A stretch of 64,000 bases of DNA from an uncultured Roseateles sp. GTDB taxonomy: Bacteria > Pseudomonadota > Gammaproteobacteria > Burkholderiales > Burkholderiaceae_C. Positions 11,863 through 20,518 of this stretch are shown piece by piece; positions within the stretch are counted from its first letter, which is position 1; every line of letters starts with the position of its first letter. The stretch lies in the NCBI RefSeq assembly GCF_913777145.1, contig NZ_CAJYPS010000027.1, positions 124,001 to 188,000 on the forward strand, read 5' to 3'. The notes under the pieces are model-generated. The model saw nothing but the letters and a program-made list of their open reading frames with translations. It searched no databases and was not told where the DNA came from. A program made the position numbers and the translations under genes.

Positions 11863-14046
11863 TCAGGCCTTCTTGGTCATCAGCGCGGGGTCCAGCGGCA
11901 TCTTGCGCTGGCGCACGCCGGTGGCGGCGAACACCGCGTTGAAGATGGCCGGCCCGACGATGGCCGTGCCCGGCTCGCCGATGCCGCCCGGGCCTTCCTG
12001 GCTGGACAGCACGGTGGTCTTCATCAGCGGCGCCTCGTTCATGCGCACCACGCGCACGTCGTGGAAGTTGGATTGCTCCACCTTGCCGTCCTTGATGGTG
12101 GCACCGCCCCACAGCGCGGCCGACAGGCCGAACAGTTGCGCACCCTCGACCTGGGCGACCACGGTGTCGGGGTTGACCACGATGCCGGTGTCCACCACGG
12201 TATCCAGGCGCTGCACCGTGACCTCGCCGTCATCGCCCACCTGCACCTGGGCCACCGTGGCCATGAAGGTGCCGAAGGCCTGCATCACCGCGATGCCGCG
12301 ACCCTGGCGGGCCGACAGCGGCGTGCCCCAGCCCGACTGGCGGGCAGCCTCGCGCAGCACCTTGAGCGCGCGCGGCTGGTGGGCCAGGTATTGCTCGCGC
12401 CACTTCACCGGGTCCTGGCCGGCCGCATGGGCCAGCTCGTCGATGAAGCTCTCCACGACGAAGATGTTGTGCGCCGGGCCGACGCCACGCCAGAAGGACG
12501 TGGGCACCGGCGGCTCGTGGTTCACGTATTCCACGCGCACGTTGGGCACGCGATACATCAGGTCGGCCGCACCGTCTATGGTCTCGGGGTCCAGGCCGTC
12601 CTTGTAGAGCGGCGGCGCCCAGCGCTTGATCACCGAGGAACCGGTCAGGCGGTGGTGCCAGGCCAGCGGCTGGCCCTGGGCGTCCAGGCCCGCACGCACC
12701 ACGTCGTAGAAGGCCGGCTTGTACATGTCCTGGCGCACGTCTTCCTCGCGCGTCCAGACCACCTTGACCGGGCCCTTGACCTCGCGGGCGATCTGCACCG
12801 CGCGCACCACGTAGTCCACCTCCAGGCGCCGGCCGAAGCCGCCGCCCAGCACATGGTTGTGCACCGTGACCTTGTCCAGCGGCAGGCCGCTGACCTGGGC
12901 CGCGGCGGCCTGGGCGCGCGTGATGACCTGGGTGCCCAGCCAGATGTCGCAGCCGTCGGCCCGCAGGTCCACGGTGCAGTTCATCGGCTCCATGGTGGCG
13001 TGGATCAGGAAGGGCAGCTCGTAGACCGCCTCCACACGGCGCGCGGCCTGGGCCAGGCCGGCCTCGGCATCGCCATCGTTGCGGGCACGGGCGCCCGCGC
13101 CCTGCGCGGCCTGGGCCATGCTGGCGCGAATGGACTCGCTGCTGACCTTGGCGTTGGCGCCGTCATCCCATTCGATGACCAGGGCCGCCAGGCCCTTCTT
13201 GGCCGCGCCCATGTGGTCGGCCACCACGGCCACCGCGTCGTCCAGCTTCACGACCTTGCGCACGCCCTTGACCTTCAGCGCGGCGCTGTCGTCCACGCGG
13301 CGCAGGCGGCCGCCGAAGGTGGGCGACTGCTGCAGCGTGGCGAAGGCCATGCCCGGCCACCAGGCGTCTATGCCGTAGCGGGCCGTGCCGTTGACCTTGG
13401 CGGGCGTGTCCAGGCGCTTGGCGGGGCGGCCGATCAGCTGGAAGTCGGCCGGCGACTTCAGCGGCAGCTCCTTGGGCACGGTCAGCTTGGCGGCATCCGC
13501 CACCAGCGCGCCATAGGCCAGGCTGCGGCCGCTGCCGGCATGCAGCACCTTGCCCTGGCTGGCGCGGCATTCGCTGACCGGCACACCCCAGCGCGCGGCC
13601 GCGGCCTGCACCAGCAGCACGCGGGCGGCGGCGCCGGCCTGGCGCATGGGCGTGAAGGTGGCGCGAATCGTCGTGGAGCCGCCGGTGACCTGGAAGCCCA
13701 GCAGCGGGTTGTAGTAGAGCTTGTCGTTGGGCGGCGCATGCTCGAAGCGCACCTGCGACATCGGCACCTCCAGCTCCTCGGCGATCAGCATGGGCAGGCT
13801 GGTGTAGGTGCCCTGGCCCATCTCCACATAGGGCACGATGACCGTGACCAGGCCCTTCTTGTCGATGCGCACGAAGGCATTGGGTTCCAGCACCGCGCCG
13901 GCGGTCGGCGCGCCCGCGGCCATGGCCAGCGGCACGCCCACCACCAGGGCGCCACCGACGCCCGCGCTCACCTGCAGGAAGCGGCGACGGCTGGGCAGTT
14001 CCACGGCCTCGGTCGTGGCTTGGGATTCTTCGGTCCAGCGAGTCAT
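11863..14046 (-). CDS. iorB: Molybdenum hydroxylase large subunit (isoquinoline 1-oxidoreductase beta-like)
   Basis: A 727-residue molybdopterin-cytosine-dinucleotide hydroxylase. A twin-arginine signal (PSRRRFLQVSAG then a hydrophobic stretch, about residues 18-45) predicts export to the periplasm. The molybdenum-enzyme body has GFGRRLEVDYV and, near the C-terminus, GGIGEPGTA, whose Glu is the base expected in this family. It pairs with the 2Fe-2S subunit encoded one base upstream. IorAB-type enzymes hydroxylate N-heterocycles or oxidise aldehydes, and the true substrate here is unknown. XdhC, needed to mature such enzymes, is encoded at 29.7 kb and a di-haem partner at 23.3 kb. Confidence 0.9.
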   Translation of the reverse strand: MTRWTEESQATTEAVELPSRRRFLQVSAGVGGALVVGVPLAMAAGAPTAGAVLEPNAFVRIDKKGLVTVIVPYVEMGQGTYTSLPMLIAEELEVPMSQVRFEHAPPNDKLYYNPLLGFQVTGGSTTIRATFTPMRQAGAAARVLLVQAAAARWGVPVSECRASQGKVLHAGSGRSLAYGALVADAAKLTVPKELPLKSPADFQLIGRPAKRLDTPAKVNGTARYGIDAWWPGMAFATLQQSPTFGGRLRRVDDSAALKVKGVRKVVKLDDAVAVVADHMGAAKKGLAALVIEWDDGANAKVSSESIRASMAQAAQGAGARARNDGDAEAGLAQAARRVEAVYELPFLIHATMEPMNCTVDLRADGCDIWLGTQVITRAQAAAAQVSGLPLDKVTVHNHVLGGGFGRRLEVDYVVRAVQIAREVKGPVKVVWTREEDVRQDMYKPAFYDVVRAGLDAQGQPLAWHHRLTGSSVIKRWAPPLYKDGLDPETIDGAADLMYRVPNVRVEYVNHEPPVPTSFWRGVGPAHNIFVVESFIDELAHAAGQDPVKWREQYLAHQPRALKVLREAARQSGWGTPLSARQGRGIAVMQAFGTFMATVAQVQVGDDGEVTVQRLDTVVDTGIVVNPDTVVAQVEGAQLFGLSAALWGGATIKDGKVEQSNFHDVRVVRMNEAPLMKTTVLSSQEGPGGIGEPGTAIVGPAIFNAVFAATGVRQRKMPLDPALMTKKA

Positions 14047-14047
14047 G

Positions 14048-14518
14048 TCAGGCCCCCTTCTTTGCGCCAGCCAGTGCCTGGGCGGCACGATGAATGCCCG
14101 CGCGGATGCGGGGGTAGGTGCCGCAGCGGCAGATGTTGCCGCTCATGGCCTCGTCGATCTGCTGGTCGGTCGGCGACGGCGTGCCCTGCAGCAGCGCAGC
14201 GGCCGACATCAGCTGGCCGGACTGGCAGTAGCCGCACTGCACCACCTCCAGTTCCAGCCAGGCGGCCTGCAGCGCACGGCCGACGCGGGTGTCGGCCAGC
14301 GACTCCACGGTCTGTATGGATTTGCCGGTGGCGGCGTCCACCGGCGTCACGCAGGAGCGCACCGGCTGGCCGTCCACATGCACGGTGCAGGCGCCGCACA
14401 GGCCCATGCCGCAGCCGAATTTGGTGCCGGTCATGCCCAGCACGTCTCGCAGCACCCACAGCACCGGGGTGTCGCCCTCGACATTCACCTGTCTCGGCTT
14501 GCCATTCACTTTCAACAT
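14048..14518 (-). CDS. iorA: 2Fe-2S subunit of molybdenum hydroxylase (IorA-like)
   Basis: A 156-residue protein with two [2Fe-2S] sites: a plant-type ferredoxin cluster (CGMGLCGAC then C about 12 residues on) and the alpha-helical cluster (CGYCQSG ... CRCGTYPR). It passes electrons from the molybdenum centre of IorB to an external acceptor. There is no signal peptide of its own, as usual when the partner carries the Tat signal. The start ATG at 14518 is chosen because AGGAG lies 7 bases upstream; an in-frame GTG at 14536 is less likely. One base separates it from iorB. Confidence 0.95.
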   Translation of the reverse strand: MLKVNGKPRQVNVEGDTPVLWVLRDVLGMTGTKFGCGMGLCGACTVHVDGQPVRSCVTPVDAATGKSIQTVESLADTRVGRALQAAWLELEVVQCGYCQSGQLMSAAALLQGTPSPTDQQIDEAMSGNICRCGTYPRIRAGIHRAAQALAGAKKGA

Positions 14519-14549
14519 AGGTCGCTCCTGATTCACAAGGTTTTCGCCG

Positions 14550-15740
14550 TCATGCCGGCTGCGCGCCGGGCCGCGGGGCCCCGACGCTGGACACGGCCAA
14601 GCTGAGCGCCGCGAGCACCAGCCCGCCCAGCGTTGTCAGCAACAAACCCGCATAACCCCAATGCGGGTAGATCACGCCCCCGGCCGCGGCGCCCGCGCCT
14701 ATGCCGAGGAACACAAAAGAAGCGGTCAGCGACAGCGACAGGCCGCGCAGCGCGGGGTCCATCTCCACGATGCGGCGCTGCTGGGACGGCCACAGCAGGT
14801 CGGTCGCAAAGGCCCATAGCGCCAGACCCACCCACAGCGGCGTCAGATGCGGCGCGGCCAGCCACAGCAGCGGCAGGTCCAGCGCCAGCAGCAGCATGCC
14901 GGCGATCAGCATGCGCTCCGAGCTGTAGCGACGCGCTGCCCGGGTCACGACCAGATTGCCCAGGATGCCCGCCACACCCAGCACCGCCAGCGCCACCGAC
15001 ACCAGCGACGGTTCGGCATGGAACACGTCGCGCAGGATGGGCACCAGGAAGGTGTAGGTGGTGTAGACGCTGGCCGACATGAAGAAGGCCACCAGGAAAC
15101 CGCTGATCCAGCGCGGCTGCACCAGCATGGCCAGCAGGTCGGCCGCGCGCACGCGCTGCCCCGCCACGCCCTGCGGCACCCAGGCGCGCACCAGCAGCGC
15201 GGTCAGCGCGCCGGCAATCGCCACCGCCAGGAACAGCCCGCGCGCGCCCGCCACATGGGCCAGCCAGGCCGACAGCGGCATGCCCACCAGGCCGGCCACG
15301 CTCAGGCCCAGCAGCACCATCGCGATCGCGCTGCCCTGCTGCGCCGCCGGCACCAGGCCCGAGCCCAGCGCCCCCAGCACCGGACCGATGAAGGCGGCCC
15401 CCAGCCCCATCAGCACGCGCGCCACCAGCATCACCTCGTACCCCGGCGCGGCGGCCAGCAGCAGCGCCGCGGCGCTGAACAGCGTCAGCCCCAGCAAGAC
15501 CTGGCGCCGCCGTTCCAGATGGCCCAGCAGCACCTGCAGCGTGGGGGCGGCCAGCGCGAAAGTCACGCCGAACACCGACACCAGCGAGGCGCTCAGCGCG
15601 TCGCTCAGGCCCCACTCGGCCGAGATCGCAGCCAGCGCGCCCACCACCGACAGCGCGCCGGTGGCCTGCACGAAATAGGCCAGCGCCAGCACCCGCAATG
15701 CGCGGGTGGTGGCGGGAGCAATGGGGTCGGCAGCGGCCAT
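14550..15740 (-). CDS. MFS transporter (DHA1-like)
   Basis: A 396-residue protein with twelve predicted membrane segments and the MFS loop 2-3 pattern [11 protein letters not shown]. It belongs to the DHA1-like sugar/drug efflux group (AraJ-like in general form). Its stop lies 31 bp before the iorA start on the same strand, so it is probably the first gene of a run MFS-iorA-iorB-tehA. In that place it could import the substrate or export a product. The start ATG (15738-15740) is preceded by a 299-bp spacer with candidate regulatory sites. Confidence 0.87.
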   Translation of the reverse strand: MAAADPIAPATTRALRVLALAYFVQATGALSVVGALAAISAEWGLSDALSASLVSVFGVTFALAAPTLQVLLGHLERRRQVLLGLTLFSAAALLLAAAPGYEVMLVARVLMGLGAAFIGPVLGALGSGLVPAAQQGSAIAMVLLGLSVAGLVGMPLSAWLAHVAGARGLFLAVAIAGALTALLVRAWVPQGVAGQRVRAADLLAMLVQPRWISGFLVAFFMSASVYTTYTFLVPILRDVFHAEPSLVSVALAVLGVAGILGNLVVTRAARRYSSERMLIAGMLLLALDLPLLWLAAPHLTPLWVGLALWAFATDLLWPSQQRRIVEMDPALRGLSLSLTASFVFLGIGAGAAAGGVIYPHWGYAGLLLTTLGGLVLAALSLAVSSVGAPRPGAQPA

Positions 15741-15854
15741 GGGAAGGGTGTCGGAGGAGGCAGGAGGTCGGCGCCATCCTAGTGAGAGGCCGTGTCGGCG
15801 GGAATGACGTTGAAGTGCCGATTTCGCGCCACCCCCGCGAGCGCCGCCCTCCCG

Positions 15855-15868
15855 CTCCTTAGGGGGTA
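15855..15868. promoter_or_regulatory. CTTAGGGG motif, site 1
   Basis: CTCCTTAGGGGGTA lies about 115-128 bases upstream of the MFS-iorAB start. It shares the core CTTAGGGG with site 2 (24026-24040), which lies 138-152 bases before the di-haem gene. The similar position and the link between the two loci suggest a common activator, possibly one of the LuxR-type regulators at 21.8-23.2 kb. Confidence 0.4.
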
Positions 15869-15953
15869 GATCGGCCCACCCCCCCCAGGTTTGCCAAGCC
15901 GACCGCCGGCGCCCCCGCACACCGACACCGCTCGTACTCATCCTGGACATCGC

Positions 15954-15982
15954 ATGACATGAATCAACACCATGTATGTCAT
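15954..15982. promoter_or_regulatory. Operator-like dyad ATGACAT-N15-ATGTCAT
   Basis: Perfect 7-bp inverted half-sites whose centres are 22 bp apart, or two helical turns, in the AT-richest part of the spacer. They lie 58-86 bases upstream of the short-chain dehydrogenase. The layout fits a dimeric repressor or activator site; the binding protein is unknown. Confidence 0.4.
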
Positions 15983-16039
15983 TCACGCCGTTCCAGACAA
16001 CCCTAGCATCGGCAGCCCGAAATCACCCCCCATGACCCC

Positions 16040-16843
16040 ATGAGCCGTCACACATCACCTGGCACCGCCCTGATCACCGGGGGCTCCTCCGGACTGGGCG
16101 CGGTCTATGCAGACCGGCTGGCGCGACGTGGCTACGACCTGGTGCTGGTGGCCCGCCATCAGCGCCGTCTGGACAGCGTGGCTGCCCGCCTGCGTGCGGA
16201 CACCGGACGGCGCGTCGACGTGATCGCGGCCGACCTGTGCGAGCCGGCCGGCCTGAACGACGTGGCCGGCGTGCTGCAGCAGGACCCACGCATCAGCCTG
16301 CTGGTCAACAACGCCGGCATGGGCACGCACACCACGCTGCTGGACAGCCGCGTGGACCAGCTCGCCGCGATGATCCAGCTCAATGTGGGCGCGCTGACCC
16401 GGCTCACCTGCGCGGCCGTGCCGGCCATGGTGGCGCGCGGCCGCGGCATCGTCGTGAACCTGTCGTCCACGTCGGCGCTGGCGCCGGAGTCGCTGAACGG
16501 CGTGTACGGCGGCACCAAGGCCTTCGTGCTGGCCTTCACCCGCTCGCTGCATCACGAGCTCGCCGGCAGCGGCCTGCAGGTGCAGGCGGTGCTGCCGGGG
16601 GCGGTCGCCACCGACTTCTGGGCCGGCGGCGGTCTGCCGGCCGAGATGCTGCCGCGCGACATCCTGATGCCCGCCGACGTGCTGGTGGACGCCGCGCTCG
16701 CGGGGCTGGACCGGCGCGAGCTGGTCACCGTGCCCTCGCTGCACCGCGTCGAGGCCTGGGAGGCCTACGAGCAGGCGCGCCAGTGCCTCGCCTGGCTGCT
16801 GAACCGCCTGTCGCCGCCGCTGCGCGCGCTGGGCTTCAGCTGA
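16040..16843 (+). CDS. Short-chain dehydrogenase/reductase (SDR)
   Basis: A 267-residue classical SDR. The cofactor motif TGGSSGLG is at residues 13-20, NNAG follows, and the catalytic residues are Ser in NLSSTSAL and Tyr/Lys in YGGTKAF. An Arg soon after the second beta-strand (ARHQRR) favours NADP(H). The substrate is unknown. It is divergent from the MFS-iorAB transcript and overlaps the convergent MFS gene by 8 bp at the 3' end, where TCAGCTGA holds both stop codons. A three-codon frame (ATG ACC CCA TGA) ends on its start codon, probably by chance. Confidence 0.9.
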   Translation: MSRHTSPGTALITGGSSGLGAVYADRLARRGYDLVLVARHQRRLDSVAARLRADTGRRVDVIAADLCEPAGLNDVAGVLQQDPRISLLVNNAGMGTHTTLLDSRVDQLAAMIQLNVGALTRLTCAAVPAMVARGRGIVVNLSSTSALAPESLNGVYGGTKAFVLAFTRSLHHELAGSGLQVQAVLPGAVATDFWAGGGLPAEMLPRDILMPADVLVDAALAGLDRRELVTVPSLHRVEAWEAYEQARQCLAWLLNRLSPPLRALGFS

Positions 16844-18149
16844 CGCGGGCCACCAGCGCACCCACGGGCTCGCCGGCCGCCCCGACACGCTCGGGCAGGC
16901 GCAGCTGCAGCAGCGCGAACAGCGCCAGGCCGCCGGTGACCAGCAGATACCAGGCCGGCGCCATCGGCGAGCCGGTCCACGCGATCAGCCCCGCCGCGAT
17001 GAATTGCGTGGAGCCGCCGAACACTGCCACGCCCATCGCATAGATCAGCGCGGTCGCCACCGCCCGCCCATGGCGCGGGAAGGCCTGCGCAATGGTGCCT
17101 ATCAGCACGCCGCCGTTCAGCGCATTCAGCGCCGACAGCACCAGCGCACCGCCCCACAGCATCGCGGCCGAGGGCCACCAGATCAGCCCCGCGAACACCG
17201 GCAGCGCGGCCAGCGTCGTGCCCAGACGGGACAGCAGCAGCACGCGGCGATGCCCGAACAGGTCGGCCAGCCAGCCGCCCATCAGCCCGAACAGCAGCGT
17301 GGACAGACCCATCACCAGCGGCGTGGCCAGCGCCACCCGTGCCGGCAGGCCCAGCGCGGTGACCGCATAGGTCGGCAGATAGGTGCACACATAGTTGGCC
17401 ACCGTGCCGCCCAGCAGCGCCACGGTCAGCCACAGCGTGACCGGGCCGCGCCGGGCCGACACCTCGGCCACCGCGGCCGGGCCGGCCAGCGGCGACTCCT
17501 GCATGTGCCGGCGCAGCATCAGCATCAGCGGGGCCAGCAGGGCGGCCAGCAGGAAGGGCACGCGCCAGCCCCAGGCCTGCATGTCCTGCGCGCTCAGCAG
17601 CGTCGCGAGCAGCGAACCCACCAGGCCCGCCAATGCCACGGCCGCACCCTGGCCCGCGAAGAAGCAGGCCGAATACAGCATGCGCCGCCCGGGCGGCGCG
17701 ATCTCCAGCAGCCAGGCGGTGGTGGGGCCGGCCTCGCCGCCATAGGCAAAGCCCTGCACCAGCCGGCAGATCACCAGCAGCAGCGGCGCCAGCGCACCGC
17801 TCTGCTCGTAGGTGGGCAGCAGCGCCATCGCCACCGTGGCCAGCGTGATCAGCAGCATGCTCAGCAGCAGCGCCGGCCGCCGGCCCGCACGGTCGGCATA
17901 GCGTCCCAGCACCCAGGCGCCCACCGGCCGCGCGACAAAGCCGGCGCCGAACACCGCCAGCGCGGCCAGCACGCCGGCCAGCGGCGCGGACGGCGGGAAG
18001 AAGGCCCGGCCGATGTAAACCGCCAGGAAGGCGTAGACCACGAAGTCGTAGAACTCGAGCGCATTGCCGGCCACGGCGGCCAGCACCGCGCGCCGCGACC
18101 GGCGCGGCTCGGAGCTCAGGGAAGGCGGCAGGGGGGCGGTGTCGGGCAT
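16836..18149 (-). CDS. MFS transporter of the metabolite:H+ symporter (MHS) family
   Basis: A 437-residue protein with twelve predicted membrane helices. Family marks are GNALEFYDFVVYAFLAVYIGRAFFP at helix 1, GADFVARPVGA-like GAGFVARPVGAWVLGRYADRAGRRPAL, and RLVQGFAYGGEAGPTT at helix 4, as in ProP, KgtP and citrate carriers. It should import an organic acid or osmolyte with protons. The substrate is not readable. Its 3' end overlaps the SDR gene by 8 bp. No operon partner is obvious. Confidence 0.88.
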   Translation of the reverse strand: MPDTAPLPPSLSSEPRRSRRAVLAAVAGNALEFYDFVVYAFLAVYIGRAFFPPSAPLAGVLAALAVFGAGFVARPVGAWVLGRYADRAGRRPALLLSMLLITLATVAMALLPTYEQSGALAPLLLVICRLVQGFAYGGEAGPTTAWLLEIAPPGRRMLYSACFFAGQGAAVALAGLVGSLLATLLSAQDMQAWGWRVPFLLAALLAPLMLMLRRHMQESPLAGPAAVAEVSARRGPVTLWLTVALLGGTVANYVCTYLPTYAVTALGLPARVALATPLVMGLSTLLFGLMGGWLADLFGHRRVLLLSRLGTTLAALPVFAGLIWWPSAAMLWGGALVLSALNALNGGVLIGTIAQAFPRHGRAVATALIYAMGVAVFGGSTQFIAAGLIAWTGSPMAPAWYLLVTGGLALFALLQLRLPERVGAAGEPVGALVARVS

Positions 18150-18279
18150 GCGCAGCGGGGCGAGTGGAAGCCGGGGCGTGGCCAGCGTAACGGCGGCCCC
18201 GGCGGCGCGACAAACGCGTCAACCCGGCTGTCGCGCCGGGGCTGCAACACCCCACCCCAAAGAGAGATTGCGCAAGACC

Positions 18280-19869
18280 TCAGGCCGGCAACGACTGGTC
18301 GCCGCGCCGCGCCGCATTGCCGCCATGCACCAGGGTCATGCGCCGGGCACCGCGCCCGGCCTCGTGCTCGGCCTCCAGCTGCAGGCGGCGCTCCACGGCA
18401 TAGGCGCGCATCACCTCGGACCAGCGGTAACGCATGCGGTCCTCGCTGGGCTCGGCCATGGCCACCGACTTCAGCACCAGGCCCTGCAGGCATTCCGCAA
18501 GGACTGCCAGCGACATCTCGGCCTGGCCCTGCCGGCGGCGACTCGAAGCGGTCAGCACGCGGGCCTGGTCCAGCGTGAACCAGTCCTGCAACTCCGACAG
18601 GCGCAACAGCAGCTCCTGCTCCAGCGGCGCCAGCAGCGCGAAGCTCCAGTCCAGGCTGGCGCGCAGCGTCTGCTGGTGGGCGGGCGCGGTGCGCCGCCCC
18701 TGCACCAGCAGACCCAGCGGGTCGACCAGATGTTCGGCGATCTGGCGCACGGTCAGCAGCGGCGAGCAGGCGGCCGCCAGCTCGATGGCCAGCGGCAGGC
18801 CGTCCAGGCGACGGCAGATTTCTGCCACCAACGGCAGGTCGCGCGCACGCGTCTCGAAGCGGTCGCTGCGCTCCCGGGCGCGGGCCAGGAACAGCTGGAT
18901 CGCAGGGTTCAGCAGACCACCGGTTTCGACCGACGCATGGGCGCTGTCCGGCACGGCCAGCGGCGGCACCACCGCCACCGTCTCGCCGACGATGCGCAGC
19001 GGCTCGCGGCTGGTGACCAGCACCAGCAGCTCGGGCCGCGCGGCCAGTGCATCCTCGATCAGCCGTGCCAGCGGCTCGACCAGGCGCTCGCAGTTGTCCA
19101 GCAACAGCAGCACGCGGCCATCCAGCTCCATGGGCGTGCCGCCACGCACCACCGGCAGCTCGGGCGCCATGCCGGTCGCCGCGGGCAGGCTCGCCAGCAG
19201 CGCCTGCAGGCAGGTCAGCGCCGACTCGGCGCCCATGTTCAGCCACCTGAGCTGCAGCCGCGGGTGTTCGTCCGCCAGCCGGCGTGCGCAGACCAGCGCC
19301 AGGCTGCTCTTGCCCACGCCGCCCGGGCCGGTGAGCGTCACGCAGCGCCAGCGCTCCAGCCGGTAGACCACGTCGGGAATCAGGCGCTCCCGGCCCAGCA
19401 GCTGCGGTGCGGGGGGCACACGCTCCGGCTCGGCGGCGGCCGGGCGTGTGGTCGGCGAGGTCGGCGCCGCGGCCGTGGGCACGGGCAGCACTGGCGGCTC
19501 GGCCGGTGCCGCGACCATGACGGGCTCGGGCAGCGCGGGGTCGTTGACCTCCAGCCGGCGCACCGGGGCTGCGAAGCAATAGCCGCGCATCGGCACATTG
19601 CGGATGAACTGTCCGCAGTCACCCGCCGACAGGCTCTTGCGCAGCGAGGAGATGTGCACGCGCACGCTGCTCGGGTCCACCACCGAATGCGGCCAGACCG
19701 CCTGCAGCAGCGCCTCGGCCGTGACCACCTCGCCGGCCCGCTCGACCAGACACACCAGCAGGTCGAAGGCGCGGCTGCCCAGCCCGACCGCAGCATCCTC
19801 CAGCATCAGCACGCGGCGGCCGGGGTAGAGGCGGTAGGGACCGAACAGATAGGCGGTGTCTTGAACCAT
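18280..19869 (-). CDS. Winged-helix DNA-binding ATPase regulator
   Basis: A 529-residue protein. An OmpR-type winged helix (about 5-105; FDLLVCLVERAGEVVTAEALL, VRVHISSLRKSL, IRNVPMRGYCF) has no receiver in front of it. After a Pro/Ala-rich linker comes an NTPase domain with Walker A GPGGVGKSS (about 187-195) and Walker B LLLLDNCE, then GLPLAIELAA, typical of NB-ARC/STAND-like ATPases of the COG3903 type. The long TPR sensor tail that many relatives carry is absent; the protein stops soon after the ATPase module. The ligand and targets are unknown. It points away from the signalling cluster at 20 kb. Confidence 0.87.
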   Translation of the reverse strand: MVQDTAYLFGPYRLYPGRRVLMLEDAAVGLGSRAFDLLVCLVERAGEVVTAEALLQAVWPHSVVDPSSVRVHISSLRKSLSAGDCGQFIRNVPMRGYCFAAPVRRLEVNDPALPEPVMVAAPAEPPVLPVPTAAAPTSPTTRPAAAEPERVPPAPQLLGRERLIPDVVYRLERWRCVTLTGPGGVGKSSLALVCARRLADEHPRLQLRWLNMGAESALTCLQALLASLPAATGMAPELPVVRGGTPMELDGRVLLLLDNCERLVEPLARLIEDALAARPELLVLVTSREPLRIVGETVAVVPPLAVPDSAHASVETGGLLNPAIQLFLARARERSDRFETRARDLPLVAEICRRLDGLPLAIELAAACSPLLTVRQIAEHLVDPLGLLVQGRRTAPAHQQTLRASLDWSFALLAPLEQELLLRLSELQDWFTLDQARVLTASSRRRQGQAEMSLAVLAECLQGLVLKSVAMAEPSEDRMRYRWSEVMRAYAVERRLQLEAEHEAGRGARRMTLVHGGNAARRGDQSLPA

Positions 19870-20045
19870 GGCCGCAGGGCCGCAGAGTGGAGTTCGAAAA
19901 AATTATGCGGCGCCCCCTGACAGAAAGCTGCCTATCCTTTGGTCTAGTGTTGGCTGGTCGACGCCCTACCTACTATTTCGTTTGTAATCCTTCAACCGGG
20001 CCGCGCCAGCCATCTCCATGGGGAGCGGCGGCGCCGCCGAGACCC

Positions 20046-20459
20046 GTGAATCCAGACCACCACCGCGACGCGATTTGCTCGACGCCTCCCCTGATTGCCG
20101 TGGTGGATGACGATGAGGCCGTGCGTGCTGCGCTGGTCGATCTGCTCGAATCGGCGGGCTACGACAGCATGGAGTTCGGCAGCGCCGAGGACTTCCTGGA
20201 CGCACTGCCCCAGCGCCGCCCTGACGGCGCGGTGCTGGACATGCAACTGCCCAAGCTGGATGGGCTGGGGCTGCTGCAGGAACTGCGCTCGCGCGGGCTG
20301 CGCCTTCCGGTGCTGTTCCTGAGTGCTCACGACAGCCCGCATTGGCGCGAGGCTGCGCAGCATTTGGGAGCTCTGGCGTATCTGATCAAACCGGCAAGAG
20401 GCGATGACGTGATTCAGGCACTTCAACGAGGTCTGGTCACGCAAGCAGGCTTCGCTTAA
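20046..20459 (+). CDS. Single-domain response regulator
   Basis: About 137 residues, almost all a receiver domain: the acidic pair in AVVDDDEAVRAA, phospho-acceptor Asp in VLDMQLPKLDG, Ser in FLSAHD and Lys in YLIKPA are all present. No output domain follows. The start is uncertain; GTG at 20046 gives a compact protein, though the frame is open further upstream. It precedes the histidine kinase at 20519 and may act as a phosphate sink or relay between that kinase and the FixJ-type regulator. Confidence 0.82.
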   Translation: MNPDHHRDAICSTPPLIAVVDDDEAVRAALVDLLESAGYDSMEFGSAEDFLDALPQRRPDGAVLDMQLPKLDGLGLLQELRSRGLRLPVLFLSAHDSPHWREAAQHLGALAYLIKPARGDDVIQALQRGLVTQAGFA

Positions 20460-20518
20460 ACCCTGATTCGGGCATATTGCGCCATACGGGAAAGACCCTC
20501 CCAAACTATGATGAGGGC

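Larger units (their letters stand above)
15741..16039. other. Divergent intergenic region with two candidate regulatory sites
   Basis: This 299-bp spacer separates the MFS-iorAB transcript (minus) from a short-chain dehydrogenase (plus). It holds a CTCCTTAGGGGG motif at 15855-15866, whose core recurs upstream of the di-haem gene at 24 kb, and an AT-richer dyad ATGACAT-N15-ATGTCAT at 15954-15982. No clear -35/-10 pair stands out. Confidence 0.6.

Noticed and set aside
10007..14520. Very long open frames on the plus strand opposite the hydrolase, tehA and iorB genes
   Set aside because: Gln/Arg/His-rich translations without domains, lying opposite strong conserved genes; typical antisense frames in GC-rich DNA.
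16032..16043. Tiny leader frame ATG ACC CCA TGA ending on the SDR start codon
   Set aside because: Four codons with no separate ribosome site; likely chance.
18150..18279. TTGACG upstream of the MHS transporter as a sigma-70 promoter
   Set aside because: The only -10-like bases lie about 25 bases away, too far for a normal spacer.
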